Shown: one piece after another, positions 16,901 to 24,199 of the stretch
Numbering within the stretch: position 1 is the stretch's first letter
Layout: each line of letters begins with the position of its first letter
From: Desulfuromonadales bacterium
GTDB lineage: Bacteria > Desulfobacterota > Desulfuromonadia > Geobacterales > Pseudopelobacteraceae
DNA length: 64,000 bases
Reading direction: 5' to 3'
NCBI GenBank assembly: GCA_013349325.1
Contig: DUZX01000009.1
Location: 1 to 64,000, forward strand
The notes under the pieces: generated by a model
The model's input: only the letters and a program-made list of their open reading frames with translations
Database searches by the model: none
Told to the model about the DNA's origin: nothing
Translations under genes and position numbers: made by a program

Positions 16901-18561
16901 ATCGATGATTCCAGAAGTGCCCGGAATGATTTTTTGGAGAAGGTATTGGTGTCTTTGGCTTCTGCGGCAATCGGGCGCAAATCGGTGATGATCTGATCGT
17001 AGACCAAGTCGAAGATGATGCAGTTCTGGCACTCGCGAATCATCCCTTCACGGAAGTCGGAAAGGGTAATGACATCCAGCACCGTCATTTCGGCCGCATT
17101 TGCAGCGGAGTTGGAAGAAGTCGTCGAGCCGAGATATTTTATCAGTGCGACAAAGTTGTTCTGGCTCCACGATTTCCACAGGTTGTAGAGGTGAAATCCA
17201 TACGCAAGATAGGTTGTTTGCAGTGCTTTTTCAAATTTTTCGCTCGGATTGCCGAGAATCAATTTAGAGAGGCGTCCCCGTTCGTCACCCAGATGCTCTT
17301 TGCGGTCGAGGTAGGTTTTGTAGCTGGCTGACAGCAGGTCGTCGTAACGGATATGCAACGGTTTTTCGAGCCAACTGCTGAAGGCGTTGGCCTGTTCTTC
17401 CTGAACGCGCAGCGACAAGTCTCCGCGTGGAGTTACCAGGTTTGTGGAGCGACTGTAATTGGCAGACGAGGTCGACTTGATGCGCCCTCTCAGACTGAGG
17501 TAGCGCATATAGCGATAGGTGATGCCGAAGACACTGAAATATTCTGTCGGAAAGTGAGTCAATGAGAGTGCTGAAAGGCTGTTGAGCGCTTTCAGTTTTT
17601 CCGACGGGTTGATGTAGCGCAGCAGGTTCTCGCGATAGTGGTCCATAACTCCGTCGGTCTCTTTGACAAAGGCTATGGCCCGGTTTTCGATGGCGGTGAC
17701 AGCCGAGACGATGGCGTTGCGCAGGTTCTCCAGCTGAGGCCCTTTTTCGCCCGGCACGTAGTCGATGATACCGTCGACGAAATCCTGTTGATACAGTTCG
17801 TAAGCGCTGACGCCGACGTATTTGGCACATTCCTGCCAACTGAGATCCAGGCTGCGGGCAATCGCTGCCAGACCTTTTGGCTGGATTGTGTTGAGAACAC
17901 CGTCGCGGACAGAGAGCAGAATATTGGTCGTCGCCATCGGGATGGCACCGCCGGAATAACCGTTACCGAGAATGATGCCGACCGACGGAACGTTGAGGTT
18001 GGCCATCTCAGCAATGAAGTGCGATATCGAATGGGCTTGGTTGTTAGCATTGGCAACTTCACCGGCGTCAGCACCCGGGGTGTCGATAAAGGTGATCACC
18101 GGAACCGAATAGCGCTCGTATTTACGGACTATTTCAATAGCCTTGCGGTGATGCTCCGGACCCCAGACACCGTTGTTTGTGTTGCGATCCTGAGCCAGCA
18201 GACAGAGACGCCGCTGATAGCCGTTGAAATCGAACTCGGCTTCGACACAGTGTAACGGGCCGAGAGATATTTCATTGACAATCTTAAGCTTCAGTTGTTT
18301 CAGAATAGCCTTGAAACCGATACGCCCCTTCTGCTCGGAGGGCTCGACAGTTTCTCTGATGTAAGCGTCGACATCCAGACTTTTCAGATACTTGGTGGTC
18401 TTTTCGATGGTGCGATGATCGACAAGACCCGCAAGGGCCAGTTCCACTTCCTGCTTCTGGCGGGCGCGATTTGATCGACTGACTCCCTTAAGGAGTGAAA
18501 AGTCGGAGGCAAGTTGTTCAGCCAGTTCGAAAAAGCGGTCAATTGAAGGTGCAGTTGGCAT
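13990..18561 (-). CDS. Single-chain biotin-dependent acyl-CoA carboxylase (CT-alpha/CT-beta/BC/BCCP)
   Basis: A 1523-residue protein holding every activity of an acetyl/propionyl-CoA carboxylase. Residues ~60-290 are AccA-like carboxyltransferase (PVITFIDTPGADAGE, GNGYSGGAIPMA); ~300-700 have no recognised domain; ~705-910 are the second crotonase-fold CT half (VVAFVSSGGMNTKEGAGSL, FGFGDCTGGAQASF); ~948-1400 are biotin carboxylase (HPGIGFLSEN, ATP-grasp GGGGKG ~1110, EMNTRLQVEHPVTE ~1237); ~1440-1523 is the biotinyl domain with Lys1474 in EAMKLF. No AccD-type Cys4 zinc ribbon is visible. The order CT-BC-BCCP is opposite to eukaryotic ACC and actinobacterial long-chain carboxylase (BC-BCCP-CT). 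The gene leads an operon with the ketosynthase and thiolase. Acetyl-CoA is the likeliest substrate, propionyl-CoA possible. Confidence 0.88.
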   Translation of the reverse strand: MPTAPSIDRFFELAEQLASDFSLLKGVSRSNRARQKQEVELALAGLVDHRTIEKTTKYLKSLDVDAYIRETVEPSEQKGRIGFKAILKQLKLKIVNEISLGPLHCVEAEFDFNGYQRRLCLLAQDRNTNNGVWGPEHHRKAIEIVRKYERYSVPVITFIDTPGADAGEVANANNQAHSISHFIAEMANLNVPSVGIILGNGYSGGAIPMATTNILLSVRDGVLNTIQPKGLAAIARSLDLSWQECAKYVGVSAYELYQQDFVDGIIDYVPGEKGPQLENLRNAIVSAVTAIENRAIAFVKETDGVMDHYRENLLRYINPSEKLKALNSLSALSLTHFPTEYFSVFGITYRYMRYLSLRGRIKSTSSANYSRSTNLVTPRGDLSLRVQEEQANAFSSWLEKPLHIRYDDLLSASYKTYLDRKEHLGDERGRLSKLILGNPSEKFEKALQTTYLAYGFHLYNLWKSWSQNNFVALIKYLGSTTSSNSAANAAEMTVLDVITLSDFREGMIRECQNCIIFDLVYDQIITDLRPIAAEAKDTNTFSKKSFRALLESSIHAATDKLKAMFGEGSVDSSQLEDNFYSWLNTLLQHPQMKDFIRPVQEWKKIQYPRISEPLFAIVTFLFEKLLLEYVESEREGRAYDGRINLRDIGMKDFWNRLTTAYNDLLIQDVLLQDKRGKNCRFESIVAEFFTDFKELDADLMTSDPANFPGFRLSIEKALDKGIKPCGVLTGLAKLKKDGDHPATRVGVLISNLDFQAGAFDMPSAEKFCNLLLQCARRKLPVVAFVSSGGMNTKEGAGSLFSMSIVNDRITRFIRDNELPIICFGFGDCTGGAQASFVTHPLAQTYYFSGCGMPFAGQIVVPSYLPSTVTLSNYLSCVPGAMQGLVKHPFNHDLDKQLRAIDPAIPTPVESVMDVCHRVFKGLYRPDVDAVSAEHNTLVDERSLLKPVKRTLIHARGCTAAKLVLVAQREGIEVVLVQSDADMDSAVAAQLTENDTLVCIGGNTPDESYLNAKSVLRIAEQQKVDSLHPGIGFLSENADFALMCRNRGINFVGPWFSSMELMGNKTNAIDTATKAGVPVVPGSHGIIGSVETGMEVAETIGYPVLLKAVHGGGGKGIKVVEKPEDFREFFFTISSEARAAFGSGDIYLEKYVTNLRHIEVQILRDAHGNCRILGLRDCSVQRNNQKIFEESGSTMLPKNLEQDVLKYAELIANQVDYIGAGTVEFIFNLDEMAIYFMEMNTRLQVEHPVTEQVTGVDIVANQFKIAGGGSIADIVYKPKGYAIEARITAERTAVEGGNITFIPTPGNVTAFSIPQADHIKVIKMIEAGKPMTPYYDSLMAQVIVTGKDRNDAADKLLAALEGTVIQGVHTNIPLLKRVLKDETFRKGIYNTQYLPGFLESIDVDEMIAEAEVASGTDQVVLDRSAVEIEGSNELKVLSPSTGVFYDASSPSEPPFAPVGKEVKLRDTIGLLEAMKLFAPVSLNTCNPGGIFYDADKTYEIVRIIPTPGQAVNKGDLLFVVKEAV

Positions 18562-18971
18562 TGAGGGGCCTCTTTCCTTAGTGAGATGGTGAAACCGGAG
18601 ACTGGTAACACGGTAACTAATTCAATACTATTCAGAGCAATCTCAGATCCGTTCGGGGAGTCCTCGAAAGTAGCGCGATTTACTTATTCTCGAGTCGTGT
18701 CGCTGATTATCTAATTTCAAACATGTTTTTTATTATTATTTTACGTATTTTTTTTTATCGTGCACGTTTAATATTCCAAAACACTTCTGTTTTCAAGCAA
18801 AAAAACCGTTCTGGACTTTTTTTATTTTATACCAGCTTTAGATTTGCAATAGAGAAGACACAAAATAAATAACGCTGTTATTTAAATAAAGACTTGAACA
18901 GTCTTGTAAAATAATGCATTTGATTCTCCTTATTGACTGGTATAAATCACATACGCCTGAACTGAGCCACA
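18562..18971 (-). other. Long AT-rich leader/promoter region of the carboxylase operon
   Basis: About 400 bp with no conventional gene separate the carboxylase start from the phaB terminator. It is markedly AT-rich (18710-18930), with poly-T/A tracts, and contains a possible 13-codon leader ORF. The carboxylase RBS (AAGGAAAGAGG) is just upstream of its ATG. I could not fix a sigma-70 or sigma-54 promoter with confidence. The length suggests a long, possibly regulated 5' leader. Confidence 0.5.
18878..18919 (-). CDS. Possible 13-residue leader peptide
   Basis: AATAAGGAGAATCAA directly before ATG is one of the best ribosome-binding sites in this region, and opens a 13-codon frame MHYFTRLFKSLFK ending in TAA. 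The peptide is cationic and aromatic/hydrophobic, with an amphipathic pattern. It sits ~315 bp upstream of the carboxylase start in the AT-rich leader. A regulatory leader peptide or a translated upstream ORF is possible; chance is not excluded. It is too short to compare with a family. Confidence 0.35.
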   Translation of the reverse strand: MHYFTRLFKSLFK

Positions 18972-19010
18972 AAAAAAGCCCCCGATTCTCATGAAGAGAA
19001 TCGGGGGCTT
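18972..19010 (-). terminator. Intrinsic terminator of the phaE-phaC-phaB operon
   Basis: On the minus strand AAGCCCCCGATTCTC, a 5-nt loop, GAGAATCGGGGGC and TTTTTTT form a perfect ~15-bp stem with a U-run, ~35 bp after the phaB stop codon. Confidence 0.92.
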
Positions 19011-19044
19011 ACTGTTTTACCGGTCGGTTGTTTCGTGCGCCAGG

Positions 19045-19803
19045 TTATATACGTAAACCGCCATCTACACCAATCGTACGACCAGTGAAATAGTCGTTTT
19101 CAATTATGAAACGTGCTGTATGGGCAATCTCGTGCGGCTCAGCCAAGCGTCCCATCGGAACCTGGGCCTTGATCTTGTCCAATACTTCCGCACGAATCTG
19201 CTGTACCATTTCGGTGTTGACATACCCAGGAGCAACGGCACCCACACGAATGCCATAGCGCATCAGTTCTTTAGCCCATGTTGTTGTCAGGGCGCTGACA
19301 CCGGCTTTAGCTGCCGAGTAGTTGCTCTGGCCCATGTTGCCGTCACGGCAGACGCTGCTGATGTTTACGATGACGCCGGGATTCTTTGTCTGAACCATGC
19401 GTGCAGCAGCTTCACGACCGCACAGGAACACACCGGTAAGGTTAACGTCAATAACCTGCTGCCAGTCACTGGTTTTCATCTTCTGAATTTCGCCATCCTT
19501 GCTCTTTACCAGCAGGGAGTCGCGTGTGATGCCGGCATTATTGATCAGGCCGTCAATTCTGCCAAAGTCCTTAAGAATGCTATCAAAAAGTGCCGTAACA
19601 GCTTCGTCCGACGTAACATTGACAGCGTACGTCTTAACGTCGGTGCCTTGTTCGCCCAGTATGCGCGCAGCCTCTGCCAAACCTTCGGCATTCATATCGA
19701 CCAGCGCTAACCGTGCACCAACCTCTGCCAGATCTTTGGCAAACGCAAAACCTAATCCACGAGCTCCACCAGTAACAACAAAAACTTTATCCTTGATGAT
19801 CAT
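19045..19803 (-). CDS. phaB: Acetoacetyl-CoA reductase / 3-oxoacyl reductase (SDR)
   Basis: A 252-residue short-chain dehydrogenase. Rossmann motif TGGARGLG (~12-19), NNAG (~90), catalytic Ser in NISSV and YSAAK for Tyr-x3-Lys, then APGYVNTEM and the C-terminal GRTIGVDGGL. It reduces a 3-oxoacyl thioester with NAD(P)H; its place 57 bp after phaC makes acetoacetyl-CoA to (R)-3-hydroxybutyryl-CoA the likely reaction, giving the monomer for PHA synthase. A FabG-type role cannot be ruled out from sequence alone. RBS AAAGGAGAG. Last gene of the phaE-phaC-phaB operon. Confidence 0.88.
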   Translation of the reverse strand: MIIKDKVFVVTGGARGLGFAFAKDLAEVGARLALVDMNAEGLAEAARILGEQGTDVKTYAVNVTSDEAVTALFDSILKDFGRIDGLINNAGITRDSLLVKSKDGEIQKMKTSDWQQVIDVNLTGVFLCGREAAARMVQTKNPGVIVNISSVCRDGNMGQSNYSAAKAGVSALTTTWAKELMRYGIRVGAVAPGYVNTEMVQQIRAEVLDKIKAQVPMGRLAEPHEIAHTARFIIENDYFTGRTIGVDGGLRI

Positions 19804-19860
19804 CTGAACTCTCCTTTTCTGTAGGTAATTACATAAAACCGGCTAACGTATTGTACTGCA

Positions 19861-20925
19861 TTATATTCTTTCGTTGATCCATTCGGCAATCTTCGGTGCA
19901 AGAGTCTTCTGGGTTTTGCCGGAAACAAACATACCGATATGCCCGACCGGGAAGGTCAGTTCCTGCACATCCTTGCTGCCGACATGATCGCGCAGCGCCT
20001 TGGAGGAACAGGGGGGGACGAGCGTATCAAGCTCAGCATAAATGTTAAGTACCGGCATGGTGATGTTTTTCAGGTTGACCCTACGACCTGCCATGGTGAA
20101 TTCACCTTTGACCAGTTTGTTGCCCTGATAGAAGTCTTTCAGGAACTGACGGAGTGTCTCACCCGGTTGATCAGGGCTGTCAAAGATCCAGGCTTCCATG
20201 CGCAGGAAGTCGCCAAGCTTATCAGCATCAGCCATAATACCGACCATGTTTACGTACTTGCTGATGCTCAGGGTAAACGGCTGCAGCATCATATAGGCGT
20301 TGTTCATCATGTCGCCCGGAATATTTCCGTACGCATCGACCATCAGATCCGCATCAAAAGCCGACGCCCAGACATTAAGAAGACTTTCTTTTGTGTTGAA
20401 GTCAATGGGAGTTACCATCGGGATGAAGTTTTTCACTTTCTTCGGATAGAGCGCAGCATAGACTGCCGAGAACGTACCACCCTGGCAGACACCCAGCAGG
20501 TTAATTGCATCAAGTGCATGCTCCTCGCGGATATGATCAACACAATCGTTGAGGAAGCCGTCGATGTAATCGGACATCGTCATGAAGCGATCCATACAGT
20601 CGGCGTAACCCCAGTCAATGATGTACACATCCTGTCCGTTATCGAGCAGGTTGCGAACCATGGAGCGATTTGGCTGCAGGTCAAGCATGGTAAAACGGTT
20701 AACAAGCGCGTACACAATCAGCATCGGCACGGGGCAGACTTTACGAGCACGCTGTTTATAGCGGTAGAGTTTGCGCTTGCCATCCTGAAAAACAAGCTCC
20801 TTCTCTGTTTGACCGACTAAAACTTCATCGATCGAAGCCAGATTTTCAGCCCCTTTTTTGAGGTTTTTGGCAAACTGATTGAATTCTTCTACCGATTCTT
20901 TAAATTTATTTGGCAACGTAAGCAT
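19861..20925 (-). CDS. phaC: Class III PHA synthase catalytic subunit PhaC
   Basis: A 354-residue alpha/beta-hydrolase-fold polymerase, the length typical of class III/IV PhaC. The lipase-box-like GVCQGG holds Cys147; Asp300 (AELDTLVPP) and His329 (PVGHIGMFV) complete the triad, at almost the same spacing as the Cys149-Asp302-His331 of Allochromatium PhaC. DWGYADCMDR is also conserved. It joins (R)-3-hydroxyacyl-CoA units into polyester on the granule surface, together with PhaE encoded 11 bp upstream. No signal peptide, cytoplasmic. Confidence 0.95.
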   Translation of the reverse strand: MLTLPNKFKESVEEFNQFAKNLKKGAENLASIDEVLVGQTEKELVFQDGKRKLYRYKQRARKVCPVPMLIVYALVNRFTMLDLQPNRSMVRNLLDNGQDVYIIDWGYADCMDRFMTMSDYIDGFLNDCVDHIREEHALDAINLLGVCQGGTFSAVYAALYPKKVKNFIPMVTPIDFNTKESLLNVWASAFDADLMVDAYGNIPGDMMNNAYMMLQPFTLSISKYVNMVGIMADADKLGDFLRMEAWIFDSPDQPGETLRQFLKDFYQGNKLVKGEFTMAGRRVNLKNITMPVLNIYAELDTLVPPCSSKALRDHVGSKDVQELTFPVGHIGMFVSGKTQKTLAPKIAEWINERI

Positions 20926-20936
20926 CGTGTCCTCTC

Positions 20937-22295
20937 CTAAACATTCTTAGATTTGGTTTTGGTAGTATCCTCGGTTACAGCTTTAACGGCTTTGCTGTCG
21001 ATTTTAGCCTGCTTCGCCAACTCATCCGCTGCAGCTTTGGACGCTTTCGCTTTTTTTGCCTCTTCTTTTGCAGCCGTTTCGGCCTCTTTCAGGGCGATCT
21101 TTGCTTTTTTCAGTTCATCCTGTGCGGCAGCTTCGGCGGCTTTCTGCGCAGTTTTAGCTTTCTTTGCTTCATCTTCAGCTTTGACCAGTGCATCACGCAC
21201 TGACTGAGCCTCTTTTTTATTATCACGAAGTTCGCGCTGGATCGTTTTCATGTCACGTTTCATTTGTGTAATTTCGGCAATGGCAAGATCAAGATCGCGT
21301 TTGAGAGCGATCGGGGTCGGCTCCAGCGCCTTTTCTGCCAGTTTGTTCCACTGAATTTTTACGCGATGACCGGCATCAATAAAATCACCCTGCAGCTGAG
21401 CAAATTCCTGAGTACCCATAACCTCGAGAAAAACGGCTTCATTTTCAGTAGCCCAGAGCGCACAGATATCAGTGAATTTATCGATCGGTTTATTTTTAAG
21501 AGCGGATTCGCTCAGTTTTGCCTGAAAGCGAACATTTGCTTTACGCGAGGTAGCGTCAACAAGCTGTGCCATTTTGCTGAAGGATTTCATGTAATCTTTT
21601 GACATCACCAGCGCTTGGGCGATGTCATGGGCCATTTCCCGGTTAATGCCCAACTTGGGGGCCAGGATATTCTTTTCCATTTCTTTCGACCATGCTTCGA
21701 AACTTTCGGCCAGTTTTTCTGTACCCAGGGCAGATGTCGTTTCAAACAATTTGCCAAAGAAGTTCTGATATCCGCTGGCTAATTCACTGAATGCACCGTT
21801 ATCTTTGCCCATAGTCCCTTGCAGCAACCCAAAAAGCTGGTTCATCTGTTCGGTGATCTTGTTATTGCTGAAGGATGCGAAAAATGGATTTTCTTTCTCC
21901 ATTAAAGAACGGAGAAAGCCGGAAATCTGCTGCCAACCGCCGTCCATACCGAGCGGGTTCTTTATGCCGCCCGGCAACTCTATAGCGGAAAGCCAGTTTT
22001 TATAAAATGATTCAAAGAAGGATACATTCACGAATTTAAGAAGGTCCGGAGAGATCTTGTTGCCCCATGCATTACTCAACATGTCATTCATGCGGCTGGC
22101 GAATTCCTTGAACTGTCCCTCCAAATCATTTTGGGACTTAAACCACCCCTCAAAAAAATCCGGATTCTTTTTCTTGTTTCCAAGAACATTGGCCATCCAC
22201 TCCTCGCTCAATACTGCGTACTGCTTCGTCAATGTTTCCTGTTGCTCTTGCCAGGTTTTTAACCAATCGGTCTGCGGTTTAAAAAAATTCTGCAT
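20937..22295 (-). CDS. phaE: Class III PHA synthase accessory subunit PhaE
   Basis: A 452-residue protein, longer than the ~360 typical of PhaE. The N-terminal ~330 residues carry PhaE features (QTDWLKTWQEQQETL, many aromatic residues, YQNFFGKLFE, GHRVKIQWNKLAE). The C-terminal ~110 residues are an Ala/Lys/Glu-rich coiled coil made of repeated KAxxAxKxA units, ending in SKNV, like phasin or histone-like tails. This tail may bind granules or DNA. It is first in phaE-phaC-phaB, with promoter and direct-repeat operator just upstream. Confidence 0.9.
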   Translation of the reverse strand: MQNFFKPQTDWLKTWQEQQETLTKQYAVLSEEWMANVLGNKKKNPDFFEGWFKSQNDLEGQFKEFASRMNDMLSNAWGNKISPDLLKFVNVSFFESFYKNWLSAIELPGGIKNPLGMDGGWQQISGFLRSLMEKENPFFASFSNNKITEQMNQLFGLLQGTMGKDNGAFSELASGYQNFFGKLFETTSALGTEKLAESFEAWSKEMEKNILAPKLGINREMAHDIAQALVMSKDYMKSFSKMAQLVDATSRKANVRFQAKLSESALKNKPIDKFTDICALWATENEAVFLEVMGTQEFAQLQGDFIDAGHRVKIQWNKLAEKALEPTPIALKRDLDLAIAEITQMKRDMKTIQRELRDNKKEAQSVRDALVKAEDEAKKAKTAQKAAEAAAQDELKKAKIALKEAETAAKEEAKKAKASKAAADELAKQAKIDSKAVKAVTEDTTKTKSKNV

Positions 22296-22361
22296 ATTGC
22301 CCCCCCTCTCACTATTTTATATTCTTTTTGAATTTATATCATCGCGAACAAGCGAACGTTA

Positions 22362-22379
22362 TAAACAAATTTTAAACAA
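22362..22379 (-). promoter_or_regulatory. Direct-repeat operator TTGTTTA-N4-TTGTTTA upstream of phaE
   Basis: On the minus strand TTGTTTA is repeated exactly after 4 bases, immediately downstream of the -10 hexamer of the phaE promoter. The same heptamer pair with the same spacing overlaps the promoter of the second phasin (25602-25619). A site in this position would repress transcription. The binding protein is inferred to be the HTH regulator encoded next door, not shown. Confidence 0.5.
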
Positions 22380-22407
22380 ATATAGATGCCTGTTTTGTTT
22401 TATGCAA
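22379..22407 (-). promoter_or_regulatory. Sigma-70-type promoter of phaE-phaC-phaB
   Basis: Minus strand TTGCAT, 17-bp spacer, TATATT. The predicted start falls ~75 bp before the phaE ATG, inside or next to the direct-repeat operator. Confidence 0.55.
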
Positions 22408-22408
22408 G

Positions 22409-22432
22409 TAAAAAAATTGTTCATCGAACAAT
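22409..22432 (-). terminator. Small intrinsic terminator of the HTH regulator gene
   Basis: On the minus strand ATTGTTC-GAT-GAACAAT is followed by six to seven T residues. The stem is only 7 bp, AT-rich, 60 bp past the regulator stop and just upstream of the phaE promoter. It may be a moderate terminator; the palindrome could also be a protein-binding site. Confidence 0.5.
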
Positions 22433-22491
22433 TGATTAAATAGCGTCCGCCCGACAGGCGTCACGATGTACATAACGCTAGCCGGGCAGCT

Positions 22492-23127
22492 TTAACTCTT
22501 TGCGCCCTTTAATCTGTTCATCAGGTGCCCCTCAATTTCGCGATAGGCTTCAACCGGATCGATTTTAAGGGTAACCAGCAGCTCCGCCAGCCGGTCTTCG
22601 TCACCATCGCTGAGACTATCCAGCATATCCAATTGTTCAAACAAAGAAAGGCGCACCTCTTGTTTCTGGACCCGGAAGAGTCGCATGATGCGGATGACGT
22701 CCTGATACATGTCAGTTTGCGAGTCAGATGGCTGCTCATCTGAGCCGTCATCCTCCGCAAGAGCCTGTTTCATGAGGCTCGCCTCGGTATTTTCCATAAA
22801 ATCGACCATGGCATTGCCCCAGGGAGCCGCCGGGGAGCTAAAAAAACCGCTGGCCGAGATGAAGTTCTTCAACGACTGGGTGGATCCAACCAGGCCAAAG
22901 TCTTTGTTTGAGATATTAAGTATTTCAAGTAGTTTTTCGATTTTTGCCTTTGGCACTCCGGCGCGGCCTGATTCGAAACGAGCCACGACCTGCACTGCGC
23001 AGTTCCCCTCATAGCCCAGGGCAACGCCGAGTTCCTTACGGTTAATTCCCTTTTCCAATCTGCGTTTTTCAAGAAGTTTGCCGACTGATTTTCGGAAGAG
23101 ATCTTTCTGCTCTTTGGTTATCATATT
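22492..23127 (-). CDS. HTH (XRE-type) regulator, putative PHA regulator
   Basis: About 211 residues from the ATG at 23127 (MITKEQKDLFRKS). Other in-frame starts at 23163 and 23175 and a TTG at 23238 lack an RBS, so the start is uncertain. Residues ~8-70 form a Cro/CI-like HTH (LLEKRRLEKGINRKELGVAL, then FESGRAGVPKAKIEKLLEIL). The remainder is acidic and unlike sensor domains I know; a low-complexity EDDGSDEQPSDSQT separates it from a C-terminal helical part. It lies between phaE-phaC-phaB and a divergent phasin gene, so control of PHA synthesis, analogous to but not homologous in appearance to PhaR of Ralstonia, is inferred. Confidence 0.7.
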   Translation of the reverse strand, partial: NMITKEQKDLFRKSVGKLLEKRRLEKGINRKELGVALGYEGNCAVQVVARFESGRAGVPKAKIEKLLEILNISNKDFGLVGSTQSLKNFISASGFFSSPAAPWGNAMVDFMENTEASLMKQALAEDDGSDEQPSDSQTDMYQDVIRIMRLFRVQKQEVRLSLFEQLDMLDSLSDGDEDRLAELLVTLKIDPVEAYREIEGHLMNRLKGAKS

Positions 23128-23204
23128 CTGTGTTATCGCTTTCTCTGAGTCTAATGTGTGCATGTAGTTTGGCATCGGGATGGTTTTTAAGCCGCTAAAC
23201 GGCG

Positions 23205-23251
23205 AAATGTTTATATATATAATCGCTAAAAAATGCAATGTATAAACATTT
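23205..23251. promoter_or_regulatory. 11-bp inverted repeat between regulator and phasin
   Basis: AAATGTTTATA (23205-23215) and TATAAACATTT (23241-23251) are perfect inverted arms 25 bp apart in the divergent gap. The ATGTTTA half resembles the TTGTTTA operator of phaE. It could be an operator acting on the regulator, the phasin, or both. Confidence 0.4.
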
Positions 23252-23264
23252 TTAAAATTACCCC

Positions 23265-23293
23265 TTGACTTTTATTTAAAAAATGTATAAATT
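23265..23293 (+). promoter_or_regulatory. Promoter of the first phasin gene
   Basis: TTGACT followed 17 bp later by TAAATT (or TATAAA at 15 bp). The block CTTGACTTTTATTTA closely matches CTTGACTTATATTTA in front of the second phasin at 25583, so both phasins seem to share one promoter type. Confidence 0.55.
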
Positions 23294-23351
23294 TTATTTA
23301 CAAGCAACCAAAAAGCGGGACAAACTTAAACAGCTTAAAGGGAGAATACAC

Positions 23352-23879
23352 ATGTCGACAACAAATTTAAACAATGAGGCAGCAGCTTTTAACAAGAATG
23401 CAATCACAATGGGCTTTGATGCACTGAACGCAATCACGAATCAGGTTGCTGTTGCAACTGATACTTTTCTGGGTTCCGCTCCGGCAGTACCTGGCGAATG
23501 GAAGAAAGTTATCACCACTTGTGTAAAAGAAAGCCAGAAGGGCCTTGTAAGCCTGAAGAAGAACGTTGAAGTCGGCCTGGAACTCGACTGGACTTCCAAA
23601 GATGCATCAGCTAAGGCTATTGATGCTATCGAAAACTTCTACAAGGACGCTGTCAGCCAGGTTGCTGCCATCAAAAAAGAGACCACCGTTCTCGCCGAAG
23701 CAAACAGCAAGAATCTCCCGAAGGAAGCTAAATCAATCGTTACTTTTTGGAATGATTCTTTCAATCAGGGTTTCGAGTCATTTCAGAATTTTGTAGATCA
23801 GAATTTTGCTCTGGCACGCAAAGTAACTGCAGACGTTCTGGTTGCAACTCAGGTTGTTGAGCCTAAAGTCGCCAAGTAA
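23352..23879 (+). CDS. Phasin (PHA granule-associated protein) 1
   Basis: A 175-residue helical protein without Cys, signal or membrane segment. It shows the phasin pattern: NNEAAAFNKNAITMGFDALN near the N-terminus, a central LKKNVEVGLELDWTSKDAS and a C-terminal FNQGFESFQNFVDQNFALARK. The second phasin (25681) shares nearly the same layout (LEIDWTSPNA, FVTKNFELAKK). Phasins coat PHA granules and limit their coalescence. The start at 23352 has GGGAGA upstream; the frame is open to 23283 but without RBS. Monocistronic, with its own promoter and terminator. Confidence 0.88.
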   Translation: MSTTNLNNEAAAFNKNAITMGFDALNAITNQVAVATDTFLGSAPAVPGEWKKVITTCVKESQKGLVSLKKNVEVGLELDWTSKDASAKAIDAIENFYKDAVSQVAAIKKETTVLAEANSKNLPKEAKSIVTFWNDSFNQGFESFQNFVDQNFALARKVTADVLVATQVVEPKVAK

Positions 23880-23902
23880 TTTCCGCTTCATACGCAGAAC
23901 AC

Positions 23903-23942
23903 AAAACCCCTTGCCCGCACTAACCTGTGGCAAGGGGTTTTT
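23903..23942 (+). terminator. Intrinsic terminator of phasin 1
   Basis: AAAACCCCTTGCC (23903-23915) and GGCAAGGGGTTTTT (23929-23942) form a perfect stem ending in a T-run, 24 bp after the stop codon. Confidence 0.88.
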
Positions 23943-23985
23943 GTTTCAGCACTTATTTCACATAGTAACCGATCTGATATTAATC

Positions 23986-24018
23986 AAACTTGCGGGGTTT
24001 TTGAAACCTCGCAGGTTT
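23986..24018. repeat. Dispersed palindrome, copy 1
   Basis: AAACTTGCGGGGTTTTTG pairs with AAACCTCGCAGGTTT. The core TGCGGGGTTTT...AACCTCGCAGGT recurs at 63472-63504, next to flhA. It lies in the 320-bp gap between phasin 1 and phaA, which otherwise holds two hairpins and no gene. REP-like element or terminator-like structure; a T-run does not clearly follow. Confidence 0.65.
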
Positions 24019-24116
24019 CGTCATATTTACCAATGAAGCAGCCTCACGGCTGGCTGCCACCGTTCCTTTTCGTTGCTGAGTCAAGACTCCTCACGTCAAA
24101 CTAACTGCCCGCAAAC

Positions 24117-24150
24117 ACAACTGGGAGACCCCTTCGGATCTCCCAGTTGT
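24117..24150 (-). terminator. Hairpin after phaA
   Basis: ACAACTGGGAGACC (24117-24130) and GATCTCCCAGTTGT (24137-24150) pair with one mismatch near the loop. On the minus strand it follows the phaA stop codon by ~50 bp with only a weak T stretch (GTGTTTGC). Confidence 0.55.
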
Positions 24151-24199
24151 GACGTTCATTGCCTTAAACCCAGACTCTTGGCTCTCAGACCCTGAATAT

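Noticed and set aside
17638..18255. 205-codon plus-strand frame within the carboxylase gene
   Set aside because: Antisense to a well-supported carboxyltransferase domain; no RBS.
19939..20820. Long plus-strand open frame (293 codons) opposite phaC
   Set aside because: It is antisense to phaC in a fixed codon register, has no RBS or recognisable domain, and PhaC is unmistakable.
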